Positions 1 through 8,604 of a stretch of 64,000 nt of DNA are shown here, in pieces. A model generated the notes under the pieces. The model did no database searches, had not been told where the DNA came from, and worked only from the letters and a program-made list of their open reading frames with translations. Each line of letters opens with the position of its first letter. Positions within the stretch are counted from its first letter, which is position 1. The stretch is taken from the NCBI GenBank assembly GCA_037127915.1, contig JBAXXL010000017.1:17006-81005 (forward strand), read 5' to 3'. The position numbers and the translations under genes were made by a program. Origin of the DNA: JBAXXL01 sp037127915. GTDB taxonomy: Bacteria; Bacteroidota; Ignavibacteria; Kapaibacteriales; UBA2268.

Positions 1-706
1 CATACTCAAACCATAAACCGCTCGTTTGTTCTGAAAATAATTTCATACATTCTTGAGTTATCGAAGCGATGGTAATACAGTATATAGTTATATTATTGGC
101 TTTTGCTGCCATTATTATTTCGGATGTTTTAGGTTCGCTGTTCATTCCTCCATCTGTCATAAAGATTATTATCCTTTTATTTAACCCTGTTTTAGCAATA
201 AGAATCCCGCCAGCAACCGCCTCAATCATTGCAGAATTAAAATCTGTTCCTCCATAACAATTTAAATTATCAATCGCACAAACTAACTTTGATTGATTGG
301 TAGTAAAATCTTGATTGATATAATTTTCATTACTGAAGCTCGTTATAGCACATTCCGATTTGCCGATTGGAAGCATATCTATCCAAACATTGGCCGCGGC
401 TTTGGCTATATCAAGTCCGCCTCCACACATCGAAGTCGATACATCCATAACTAAAACACTCGAAATAGCTTCTATTGGTTTTGGTTCAGGACAACTAATA
501 TTATTTATCACCCTTGACACTCCATTTTCTTTTAATGTAAAATCTGATGGCGACAGATTTGAAAACTGATTTCCGTTGCTGTCCAAAGCAAAGAAATTTG
601 CTTTGATTGTTGGGAAGTTGGAAGCATCAACATTAAACACAGATAAACTCTGGCTATATGCAGTATAGCTTAGTAAAACGAGGAGTATGTAAATTGTTTT
701 TCTCAT
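1..706 (-). CDS. Secreted VWA-domain protein, FISUMP family, 3' part outside window
   Basis: The reading frame is open from the ATG at 706 to the window edge, giving about 235 residues with no stop. It begins with a Sec signal peptide (MRKTIYILLVLLSYTAYSQ) followed by the SLSVFNVDASNFPTIKANF segment shared with the next two genes. A von Willebrand A domain follows, with the metal-binding DxSxS motif seen as MDVSTSMCGG at about residue 90 and TDGGMNSEP further on. The last visible residues (EQTSGLWFEY) match the end of the VWA domain of the downstream paralogue, so the missing part is probably the Ig-like and FISUMP region. The family is secreted; ligand and role are unknown. Identification as a paralogue is firm, the missing C-terminus is inferred. 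Confidence 0.85.
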   Translation of the reverse strand, partial: MRKTIYILLVLLSYTAYSQSLSVFNVDASNFPTIKANFFALDSNGNQFSNLSPSDFTLKENGVSRVINNISCPEPKPIEAISSVLVMDVSTSMCGGGLDIAKAAANVWIDMLPIGKSECAITSFSNENYINQDFTTNQSKLVCAIDNLNCYGGTDFNSAMIEAVAGGILIAKTGLNKRIIIFMTDGGMNSEPKTSEIIMAAKANNITIYCITIASITQECMKLFSEQTSGLWFEY

Positions 707-808
707 AAGAAAACTCTCAAATGATGGACTTTTTAAAATTTTCCAATAACTCTATGACTAAATTATGATATTTTTATCTATTAAACAAATATTTATTTCT
801 TTTTCTTT

Positions 809-841
809 ACTCATCCGATGACTGCCAGTCATCGGATGAGT
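809..841. repeat. Conserved hairpin repeat, copy 1
   Basis: A perfect 15-bp inverted repeat, ACTCATCCGATGACT, with a GCC loop. It lies 11 bases beyond the stop of the minus-strand gene ending at 853. There is no T-run after it on either strand, so it is not a classical intrinsic terminator. Related copies sit at 2920, 10621, 13067 and 33411. Confidence 0.8.
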
Positions 842-852
842 GCATTAACTGT

Positions 853-2880
853 TTAATCCTTAATACATCGCACTGATAGTCCCCAATTTTTATTTATTAC
901 ACTTTGGTAAATATATGCTCCGCTTTGGTATAAGTCTTTGGACCATGCAACAGATGGGCCACTTTGGGTCGAAGTCCAAAGTACACATGTATATCCAATT
1001 GCTCTAAATACACCAGAATCAACATCAAGCCATCCTCCGGGTATTGCAGAAAATCCGCTTTCGTTTGTGGCACCGGTATTAGGACTATACCACAATCCAT
1101 TACCACCCTCTTTTGTTCCAGTACTTTTTAATTTCCCACCGGCGACATTGGAACCGCCTAGACACTCCTCCAATTCTGTCCATTCCGCCGAACTTGCTAT
1201 ATGCCACCCATCGGGTGCCAATCCGCGTGAATCATTGACAGCATACCAATTGTAAAGTTTACCGTATATTGCTCCCATTGCAGGGTCATTATTATAGTAA
1301 CACCAAGCACCTGTAGTCAAATCTTTCCAGAGTTTAGGATCTTTAACTTCAGGTATTGGGTCGCCATTTCGATAATATTCAACGTCAAGATTATAACCAT
1401 CCCAGATTTGATTACAAATTAAAACATCCGTTTTGCTTGTATCGTATTCCAATTCAGCCGTAACGCGAGCCAAACACAGGTTACTTGGAGTTTTTGGCAC
1501 TATCCATCTATAAGATAGACCAGTAACTGAATCAGCGATAGGCAACCAATTAGTACCTCTATCTAAGGTATATTCAACATTTACTTTTTCATCGGGTGAA
1601 ACACCATCCCAAGTTATAATTGTATCCATTCCCACGATAAAAACTTCACCGCCATTGGGTTGTATAAGCTTTAATGTCTGTGTTTTTGGCTTTTTCCCAG
1701 GAAATCCTCCGCTTGCGTAAAATTGCGCAGGACACCGGTTGTTTTCAATTGTAAATTTAGAGTAAGTAGAGCCACTGTCTGTGGGAGTATAGCAAACATT
1801 CAAATTCCTACTTTCTCCTGATTTCAATATGAAATTTGTTGGCGAATTAACTCGATAAGCGGGATTGGAAACTATAATATTTGATATGTTAAAATCTGCA
1901 TTAATTGCTTTAATGGTTAGAGTTATACATGTGTCTTTAACAGTTTTCAGAAATTTCAAAGAAGATGGTAAAAATTCCAATTTTGCTACTGAATTGTTAG
2001 GTGGTTGATAGCTTGTAATTGCTTCCAAATCTAATGATTTAGATTTAATAATTACATTAGTCAACTCCGGTTGACATCGGACAGCGCTTTCCCACTCTAT
2101 TGTACAAGGTTTGCCGCCCCTTTCAGTTGTCAATATTTGTTGAACCACATTTTTCGCGGCTTCTTCATTATTTATTAATTCAAACCAAAGCCCACCGGTC
2201 TGATTGGAGATATCCTTCAAACTTTGTGGACATTCGTTACCGATAATAACTGAGTAAACAGCACATTTCTGTAGTTTTGCCGCATCGACTATCTGCTTAA
2301 CATTGGGTTCTTTATTTGGACAACCATCCGATATGAAAATTACAACTTTTTTAAATTTTGCGGTTTTAGATATTTCAAGACTACTTGCTAAAGACTTCAA
2401 TAAACCGATATCGTAGTCGGTTCCTCCATTAGCATTTAATGAATTTACAGCTTTGGTTAATTTACTTATATTAACTGTAAAATCTTGATTTACATAATTG
2501 CCATCTGCAAAACTTGTTATTGCACATTCGCTTTTACCGAGAGGTAATGAATTTATCCAAGCCAAAGCGGCGGTTTTAGCTATGGTTATTCCTGTGCCGT
2601 TCATTGATGAGCTAACATCGATGGTCAGCACACTCGAAAGCGGTTCAGCCAATTTTGGGTTTTCACAGGCAATGTTTGTTATTAATCGCGTAATTCCATT
2701 TTCAGTAACAATTAGGTTTAAATTTGATAGATTTGTGATTTGATTACCGGCGGCATCGAAAGCAAAGAAATTTGCTTTAATTGTTGGAAAGTTAGAAGCA
2801 TCAACATTAAACACAGATAAACTCTGGCTATAGGCAGTATAGCTTATTATAAAAAGGAGTATGTAAATTATTTTTCTCAT
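853..2880 (-). CDS. Secreted VWA/Ig-like/FISUMP protein (675 aa)
   Basis: Signal peptide at residues 1-19 (ending AYSQ), then a VWA domain with the MIDAS motif DVSSSMNGTG near residue 90 and SDGCPNKEP near 190. An Ig-like segment near residues 400-475 has the pattern of the Kre9/KNH-type domain (LIQPNGGEVFIVG, then DRGTNW). The last ~190 residues form a FISUMP domain (Fibrobacter succinogenes major paralogous domain), recognisable from GAWCYYNNDP, YGKLYNWYAV and GWHIASSAEW, ending in GLSVRCIKD. No T9SS sorting domain follows, unlike the related gene at 26381-30214. The VWA suggests metal-dependent protein binding outside the cytoplasm; the actual partner is unknown. It is one of three consecutive paralogues on this strand, each with its own leader gap, so they may be transcribed separately. 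Confidence 0.88.
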   Translation of the reverse strand: MRKIIYILLFIISYTAYSQSLSVFNVDASNFPTIKANFFAFDAAGNQITNLSNLNLIVTENGITRLITNIACENPKLAEPLSSVLTIDVSSSMNGTGITIAKTAALAWINSLPLGKSECAITSFADGNYVNQDFTVNISKLTKAVNSLNANGGTDYDIGLLKSLASSLEISKTAKFKKVVIFISDGCPNKEPNVKQIVDAAKLQKCAVYSVIIGNECPQSLKDISNQTGGLWFELINNEEAAKNVVQQILTTERGGKPCTIEWESAVRCQPELTNVIIKSKSLDLEAITSYQPPNNSVAKLEFLPSSLKFLKTVKDTCITLTIKAINADFNISNIIVSNPAYRVNSPTNFILKSGESRNLNVCYTPTDSGSTYSKFTIENNRCPAQFYASGGFPGKKPKTQTLKLIQPNGGEVFIVGMDTIITWDGVSPDEKVNVEYTLDRGTNWLPIADSVTGLSYRWIVPKTPSNLCLARVTAELEYDTSKTDVLICNQIWDGYNLDVEYYRNGDPIPEVKDPKLWKDLTTGAWCYYNNDPAMGAIYGKLYNWYAVNDSRGLAPDGWHIASSAEWTELEECLGGSNVAGGKLKSTGTKEGGNGLWYSPNTGATNESGFSAIPGGWLDVDSGVFRAIGYTCVLWTSTQSGPSVAWSKDLYQSGAYIYQSVINKNWGLSVRCIKD

Positions 2881-2919
2881 TTGAACTTATATATATTTTC
2901 GATAACTCTAATCTTTTTT

Positions 2920-2952
2920 ACTCATCCGATGACTGCCAGTCATCGGATAAGT
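2920..2952. repeat. Conserved hairpin repeat, copy 2
   Basis: Same 33-base element as at 809, with one mismatch in the right arm (GGATAAGT instead of GGATGAGT). It lies between two VWA/FISUMP paralogues, about 70 bases beyond the stop of the gene ending at 3022. Confidence 0.75.
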
Positions 2953-3021
2953 TTTAAATTTATTTCTTTCTATCTTCATCTTCTTCTTACTTTAAGAACT
3001 TGATAAACTTTATAAACTCAT

Positions 3022-5094
3022 TTAATCCTTAACACAGCGAACAGATAAACCATTCAGCTTTTGATAATTACCTCTGTTAAGACTAGGACTAGTATTACCC
3101 AGTCTCCTAACCAACGCATTCTTTGCATCGTTCTCAGTAGCGCTCCACCAGTTACCCAAGTTTCCAATCATATAGAATCCAATGTTAAGGAGGTAGCCGC
3201 CAGGAAGAGCTGAAAATTTACTTTCGTTTGATGCACTAAGATTGGGACTATACCATAAACCATCACCGTTTTCGATAGTACCTTTGCTTTTTAATTTACC
3301 ACCGGCTATACTTTCGCCCCCCAAACAATTTGATAATTCTGACCATTCTGAATCGGTTGGTATATGCCAGCCTTCGGGTGCTAAACCGCGTGGGTCATTC
3401 ACTGCGTACCAATTGTATAGTTTCCCGTAAATTGCTCCCAACTCAGGATCATTGTTATAATAACACCAAGCGCCGGTTGTCAGATATGCCCATACGCTTC
3501 GATCAGTAACCTCTGGTATAGGAGTTCCATCACGATAAGTAATAACATCTAAATTAGCACACATCCAAACTTGGTTACATATTTGTAATTCTCCATCATC
3601 ACAACCTGAATATTCATAACCGAGATTAGCTGTTACCCTTGCCAAACAGAGATTGCTCGGGGTCTTCGGTACCAGCCAATTACAACTTAAACCTGTTGCA
3701 GAATCAGCTACTTGTATCCAATTGGTGCCATTGTTGGTTGTATATTCTATTTTTACTTTTTCTTCAGGTAATACACCTTCCCAAGTAATTATAGTATCCA
3801 TACCCACAACATAAGTTTCACTTCCATTCGGTTGAATCAGTTTCAATGTTTTGATTTTTGCTCTTTTACCCGGGTAGCCTCCACTCGCATAAAACTCAGA
3901 AGTGCAATTATCGTTCTCTATGGTAAATTTCGTATAAGTATAACCGCTGTCTGCAGGTATATAACTTACAGTTAGATTTTGACTCTGACCGGAAGTAAGA
4001 AAAAAGCTTGTTGGAGTAACTGTATAAGCAGGGTTAGAACTTGTAATGTTCGTTACATTGAAATCCGCATTTCGTGCAGTTGCAGCTATTGTTGTATCTT
4101 TTTTGATTCCGGGAGTTGCATTCTTTAATTTTAGAGATGTTGGTATTATTTCTAATTTTGCTAATGAACTATTTGGTATTTGAAAGCTCGTTTTTCTTTT
4201 GCGGTTATTTGGATATAATTTTATTTCAACATTTGTTAATTCTGATTTACATGAAAAAACACTTTGCCATTCAATTCCACAAGGTGAGTCATCCTGAGCT
4301 TGTAATTGTAAGCAATTCGCTATCTCCTCAGCGGCTTGGGTACTTGTAACACCATCATATAAATACCCACCGGTTTCGTCAGCTAATAGTTGTAATGATT
4401 GCTTTATACCATTTGATTCTGCTTCAGGTCTGGAATAAATTACTGCGAAAAATTGAATATTATACTTTAAACAAGTATCTTTACAATCTTGAAGTTCATT
4501 ATCAGCTAAAGGATACCACCAAGCGTCGGTATAAAGAACTGCTACTCTTTTATATTTCCCATTTTTTGCAATATTTAGCAAGCCGGTAAGCCGGTTCATA
4601 AGATGTTCCACAAAATCATTTTCCCCATATGCTGTAATTGGGTCTATTTTAGATAATAATTTAGCTTTGTCAGTAGTAAAATCTTGGATAATCAACGCTT
4701 TTGAATCACAGGTTTGCAAAGCAAATTCTGATGGCGGCATTTGTACACTCTTACAAAGTTCTCTTGCGGTTGTTTTACCGAGTTCAACCGGAATTTCTCC
4801 TGATATGCTTCCAGCCATAGACCCCGAAACATCAATACTCATTGCAATTGAAACGTTTTGGATTGGTTTCGGCTCGGGACAACTAACATAGGTTACTAAC
4901 CTAGAAACCCCATTTTCTTTAACTTCAAAATCCGAGGGATTTAAATTTGTGATTTGATTACCAGAGGAATCAAAAGCGATAAATTTAGCTTTGATTGTGG
5001 GAAAGTTTGAAGCATCAACCCTAAACACAGATAAACTCTGGCTATAGGCAGTATAGCTTAGTAAAAAGAGGAGTATGTAAATTGCTTTTTTCAT
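3022..5094 (-). CDS. Secreted VWA/Ig-like/FISUMP protein (690 aa)
   Basis: Paralogue of the two preceding genes. Signal peptide MKKAIYILLFLLSYTAYSQ; VWA domain with MIDAS motif DVSGSMAGS near residue 90 and an acidic TDAWWYPLAD segment near 195 where the other copies have a TDG-type loop. The Ig-like domain (LIQPNGSETYVVG, NNGTNW) is followed by the FISUMP domain (WMCANLDVITYRDG, GAWCYYNNDPELGAIYGK, GWHIPTDSEWSEL), ending GLSVRCVKD. As in the neighbour there is no C-terminal sorting domain. The altered MIDAS-side loop suggests a different ligand preference; that is inference. The first ~70 coding bases are nearly identical to the other copies, which points to recent duplication or exchange. 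Confidence 0.88.
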   Translation of the reverse strand: MKKAIYILLFLLSYTAYSQSLSVFRVDASNFPTIKAKFIAFDSSGNQITNLNPSDFEVKENGVSRLVTYVSCPEPKPIQNVSIAMSIDVSGSMAGSISGEIPVELGKTTARELCKSVQMPPSEFALQTCDSKALIIQDFTTDKAKLLSKIDPITAYGENDFVEHLMNRLTGLLNIAKNGKYKRVAVLYTDAWWYPLADNELQDCKDTCLKYNIQFFAVIYSRPEAESNGIKQSLQLLADETGGYLYDGVTSTQAAEEIANCLQLQAQDDSPCGIEWQSVFSCKSELTNVEIKLYPNNRKRKTSFQIPNSSLAKLEIIPTSLKLKNATPGIKKDTTIAATARNADFNVTNITSSNPAYTVTPTSFFLTSGQSQNLTVSYIPADSGYTYTKFTIENDNCTSEFYASGGYPGKRAKIKTLKLIQPNGSETYVVGMDTIITWEGVLPEEKVKIEYTTNNGTNWIQVADSATGLSCNWLVPKTPSNLCLARVTANLGYEYSGCDDGELQICNQVWMCANLDVITYRDGTPIPEVTDRSVWAYLTTGAWCYYNNDPELGAIYGKLYNWYAVNDPRGLAPEGWHIPTDSEWSELSNCLGGESIAGGKLKSKGTIENGDGLWYSPNLSASNESKFSALPGGYLLNIGFYMIGNLGNWWSATENDAKNALVRRLGNTSPSLNRGNYQKLNGLSVRCVKD

Positions 5095-5190
5095 AAGAGT
5101 ACATTCAATCGATGAACTTTTTTAAAATTTCCAATAACTCAATGACTAAATTATAATAATTTTTGATATTAAACAAATATTTAGAATAAT

Positions 5191-5229
5191 AAAAAAACCT
5201 TCTGAAAACTTGAAGTCATCGGAAGGTTT
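5191..5229 (-). terminator. Intrinsic terminator of fusA
   Basis: On the minus strand an 11-bp stem with one G-T pair (AAACCTTC on one side, GAAGGTTT on the other) is followed by a run of T (the A-run at 5191-5197 on the plus strand). It lies 34 bases after the fusA stop. Confidence 0.7.
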
Positions 5230-5262
5230 AAATTATATCAATTGAGTTTATAAATGAAACTC

Positions 5263-7344
5263 TTATTTTTGATTTTCTTTGAAATCTTTAATGATTTGTT
5301 CTTGGATTGATTTCGGTAGTGGTTGATACTTCATAAATTCCATAGTAAATTCACCTTTACCTTGAGTTATTGAGCGAATATCGGAAGCGTAACCAAACAT
5401 TTCTCTCAATGGAACTTCAGATTCAATTGTTACATATCCAACTTCAACCGTTGTATTGTGAATTAAGCCACGGCGTTGGTTTAATTGTCCAATAACCGTA
5501 CCTTGGAATTCTTCAGGAGCCGATACTTCCAATTTCATAATTGGTTCCAATATCTGCGGTGCGGCTTTAGCAACTGATTCTTTCATAGCTTGACGTGCGG
5601 CTAAACGGAACGCCATATCGGACGAGTCAACAGCATGTGTTGAACCGTCGTTCAGATGCACTTTAACACCAATAACTTTCTGGTCAATCAATACACCTTG
5701 TTCTAATTGTTCTTTAAAACCTTTTTCGCAGGCTAAAATGTATTCCTTAGGAATTACACCACCAACGATTTCGTTTTTAAATTCAAATGTAACTTCACTT
5801 GTAGCTTCCATAGGTTCAATAAATCCTGCAACACGTGCATATTGACCTGAACCGCCGGTTTGTTTTTTATGAGTATGATCGAATGTAACCATTTTAGTAA
5901 TTGCTTCTCTATATGCAACTTTCGGATTACCGATTATTACTTCGCAGTTATATTCACGTTTGATACGCTCTACATAAACTTCTAAATGCAATTCGCCCAT
6001 ACCGCACATAATTGTTTCACCGGATTCTTCATCACGGTAAACTCTAAATGTTGGGTCTTCTTTTTGGAAACGGTTCATCGCTTTTGAGAAATTCACTAAT
6101 CCTGATTTTTCTTTCGGCATGACAGCAAGCTCTATTACCGGATGCGCAACAAACATTGAGGTCATTGAGAAATTGTGATGTCCATCAGTAAATGTATCGC
6201 CGGAAGAGCAATCAATACCAAATGTAGCAACTATCTCGCCTGAACCTGCTTCTTCTATATCGTTCATTTCGTTTGCGTGCATACGAACCAAACGAGGAAC
6301 TTTAATTCTCTTTTTATTTGCAGTATTTATAATGAAATCACCTTTCTTAATCGAGCCTTGGTATATTCTCAAATAAGTTAACTGACCATATCTGCCGTCT
6401 TCTAATTTAAATGCTAAAGCAACCAAAGGTTTTTCTGAATCGCTTATAAGCTCAACTTTTTCTTCTTCATTATCCAAATCCAATGCTTCATTTTTAACTT
6501 CGCCCGGATTAGGAAGATAATCAATTACCGCGTCAAGCAGTGTTTGAATACCTTTGTTCATCTTTGCAGTACCGACAATTACCGGAGTAATGTGCATATT
6601 AAGTGTTTGGAGTTTGATAGCATCAGTAATTTCTTTATTAGTTACTACACCACCTTCTAAAAACTTCTCGGCAATAATATCGCAATGATCCGATAAACGC
6701 TCAATCATTTTTTCGCGGCGTACTAAAGCTTCTTCCATCAAATGCTCAGGAATATCTTTTTCCACAACATTTTCGCCGGACTCACCTTCGTAATAAACTG
6801 CTTTCATTTTAATTAAATCAACTACACCTTGGAATTTTTCTTCCAAACCAATCGGCATAGTTATTAACACAGGTTTGTGGTGTAATTTATCTTCTAATTG
6901 CTGAACAACTCTATCAGGGTTTGCGCCTGCACGGTCAACCTTATTAATAAAAGCAATTCTCGGCACTTGATAGCGGCGCATTTGTCTATCAACAGTAATT
7001 GATTGAGATTGAACACCACCAACTCCGCAAAGCACGAGTACAGCACCATCCAGAACTCTCAGGGCGCGTTCAACTTCAACAGTAAAGTCAATATGCCCGG
7101 GTGTATCAATTAAATTTATTGCATAATCTTTCCATTGGCAATATGTAGCGGCTGATTGTATTGTGATACCTTTTTCGCGTTCCAAATCCATCGAATCCAT
7201 AGTAGGACCATCGCCTGTTTTGCTTCGTATCTCTACGATCTTATGAATTTTACCGGTGAAGAACAAAATCCGTTCACTTAAAGTCGTTTTTCCAGAATCA
7301 ATATGAGCCGCAATTCCAATATTGCGAATTTTACTTAAATCCAT
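5263..7344 (-). CDS. fusA: Elongation factor G, mtEFG1/spdEFG1-like
   Basis: Translation GTPase that moves tRNAs and mRNA through the ribosome. All G-motifs are present: P-loop AHIDSGKT at residues 13-20, DTPGHIDF (G3) and INKVD (G4); the length of 693 residues is normal for EF-G, and domains II to V can be followed to the C-terminus. The P-loop reads AHIDSGKTTL and the switch I region MDSMDLEREKGITIQSAATY. This is the signature I know from mitochondrial EF-G1 and bacterial spdEFG1, whereas ordinary bacterial EF-G has AHIDAGKTTT. No rpsL, rpsG or tufA lies beside it, so it is not in the str operon. A promoter-like TATTTTTG lies about 75 bases upstream. Function as an EF-G is secure; the subfamily rests on motif memory. 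Confidence 0.95.
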   Translation of the reverse strand: MDLSKIRNIGIAAHIDSGKTTLSERILFFTGKIHKIVEIRSKTGDGPTMDSMDLEREKGITIQSAATYCQWKDYAINLIDTPGHIDFTVEVERALRVLDGAVLVLCGVGGVQSQSITVDRQMRRYQVPRIAFINKVDRAGANPDRVVQQLEDKLHHKPVLITMPIGLEEKFQGVVDLIKMKAVYYEGESGENVVEKDIPEHLMEEALVRREKMIERLSDHCDIIAEKFLEGGVVTNKEITDAIKLQTLNMHITPVIVGTAKMNKGIQTLLDAVIDYLPNPGEVKNEALDLDNEEEKVELISDSEKPLVALAFKLEDGRYGQLTYLRIYQGSIKKGDFIINTANKKRIKVPRLVRMHANEMNDIEEAGSGEIVATFGIDCSSGDTFTDGHHNFSMTSMFVAHPVIELAVMPKEKSGLVNFSKAMNRFQKEDPTFRVYRDEESGETIMCGMGELHLEVYVERIKREYNCEVIIGNPKVAYREAITKMVTFDHTHKKQTGGSGQYARVAGFIEPMEATSEVTFEFKNEIVGGVIPKEYILACEKGFKEQLEQGVLIDQKVIGVKVHLNDGSTHAVDSSDMAFRLAARQAMKESVAKAAPQILEPIMKLEVSAPEEFQGTVIGQLNQRRGLIHNTTVEVGYVTIESEVPLREMFGYASDIRSITQGKGEFTMEFMKYQPLPKSIQEQIIKDFKENQK

Positions 7345-7418
7345 TTAATAATACCATTTATTTTAATAATCAATTTAACCGTTGATCGAAATATGATTTT
7401 CGCAGTCAATTTCGAATA

Positions 7419-7426
7419 CAAAAATA
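7419..7426 (-). promoter_or_regulatory. Candidate fusA promoter -7 element
   Basis: TATTTTTG on the minus strand fits the Bacteroidota TAnnTTTG -7 consensus and lies 75 bases before the fusA start. No clear TTTG -33 element was found at the usual spacing, so this is tentative. Confidence 0.4.
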
Positions 7427-7568
7427 CGCCTATTTTCGCGAAAAATAAAATTTTTCACTGTTTTTATTTATTTATTTTTGGTTATTAGAAAAATTATTTA
7501 TAATTTGGAGAATTAAAAATATTGATTATTGAGAAGAATTATTCTTGCTTTTCCAAAGAATTTTCCTA

Positions 7569-7595
7569 GAGTCAAGAGTTCCTCTTGACTCTTTT
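7569..7595 (+). terminator. Stem-loop with T-run, no gene assigned
   Basis: GAGTCAAGAG and CTCTTGACTC form a perfect 10-bp stem with a TTC loop, followed by TTTT. The form is that of an intrinsic terminator on the plus strand, yet no plus-strand gene precedes it within 7.5 kb. It may end an unrecognised transcript or be a repeat element. Confidence 0.45.
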
Positions 7596-7880
7596 ATGCT
7601 GGTTATGAGTACCAAATCAACCTACAAGAAATAAAAAATGATAGCCTTTATTTTTATATGCTTTATAATTACTCTGAAAGAGCGAAATCTCAAAAACACT
7701 ATTTCATTTATTAACCTTAGTAGAGAAAAATGACCGCTTTGTCCGCAAACCTTATTACCTTATTGGAAAACGAAAATAAGCTAATAAGGTTAAATGAGTA
7801 TATATTTCAGTATTCCTATTAAAGTTTGAATAGATAATAATGAGAAATATATTTCTTGTGGAGAAGTATGATGAATAAAT

Positions 7881-7910
7881 CAAAAAGGCTATACTTTTTG
7901 GGGATAGCCT
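7881..7910 (-). terminator. Terminator of the small lipoprotein gene
   Basis: AGGCTAT and ATAGCCT form a 7-bp stem; on the minus strand it is followed by TTTTTG. It lies 41 bases beyond the stop of the gene at 7952-8293. Confidence 0.6.
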
Positions 7911-7951
7911 AAAATTTTGAAGTTAAATGAATCTCATATCGAATTACAATT

Positions 7952-8293
7952 TCACCCCGGATATACAGTAACTTTAACTATTTTACATAGTTTTTTTGAA
8001 ATTTTTAACTCGTACGCACCACCACGACACTGAAACTGAGGACTATTATGGCAGCTATAACCTACAAACCAAAACTCTTCATTTTCAGAACAACAATCAA
8101 TTTTATAATTAAAATTTTGGGCTTCGTGACTGTTTTTTTTGTCAAAATATATATTAACAGCAGTCTTTACAGAATCTTGATTATAGCAATCAGAACATTT
8201 AAAGTATAAGTTTTCTAAGTACAAGTTTCCAGTTGTTGCACAACCGAACGATAACAAACTAATTATAAAAAGAGCAAGCATCAATGTTTTCAT
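7952..8293 (-). CDS. Small cysteine-rich lipoprotein, function unknown
   Basis: The start is placed at the internal ATG at 8293, because GAGGTAGG lies just upstream and because the protein then begins with a normal lipoprotein signal, MKTLMLALFIISLLSFGC. The lipobox is LSFGC, with the cysteine at residue 18. The mature part of about 95 residues carries several cysteines in pairs (CSDCYN, DCCSEN, YSCHN, QCRGG), which would be disulphide-bonded in the periplasm. I do not recognise the family. It is monocistronic, with its own terminator. Confidence 0.7.
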   Translation of the reverse strand: MKTLMLALFIISLLSFGCATTGNLYLENLYFKCSDCYNQDSVKTAVNIYFDKKNSHEAQNFNYKIDCCSENEEFWFVGYSCHNSPQFQCRGGAYELKISKKLCKIVKVTVYPG

Positions 8294-8604
8294 AATTCCT
8301 ACCTCACAAAATAAATCCATAAAATCAATCAATAAACTTTATCGAAATTACTATATTTTAGATTAATAACAAAATAAATTCAAAGAAAAATAATTATTTC
8401 CATAATTCAACCCCTTTGGGGCTGTTGCGTTACTTATTCCCTTCCACGGGTTTCACCCGCGGTTATTGAGATTCAGCCACTTCGCGACAAAAATTATTTT
8501 TCAGAATTCATCATTGACCATTAATTTTCCCCGCCAACGAATAAAATGATAAAAAAAGTATTAATTTTGTAAGTTATTTTATAACTAATTTGAGGATTTT
8601 TTGC
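8294..8604. other. 311-bp intergenic region with repeat-like hairpins
   Basis: This gap separates divergent genes. It contains small hairpins (CCCC-TTT-GGGG near 8411 and CGGG-TTTCA-CCCG near 8444) in a stretch less AT-rich than its surroundings. The promoter of the following permease gene lies at its right end. Confidence 0.5.
8562..8569 (+). promoter_or_regulatory. Candidate promoter -7 element of permease gene 1
   Basis: TAATTTTG matches the TAnnTTTG consensus and lies 36 bases before the proposed TTG start. No -33 TTTG is seen at the expected spacing. Confidence 0.4.

Larger units (their letters stand above)
7345..7951. other. 607-bp intergenic region
   Basis: No gene is visible. The region holds the presumed fusA promoter at 7419-7426, a perfect hairpin at 7569-7591, and the terminator of the lipoprotein gene at 7881-7910. 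The remainder is AT-rich sequence with stops in all frames. Confidence 0.6.
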
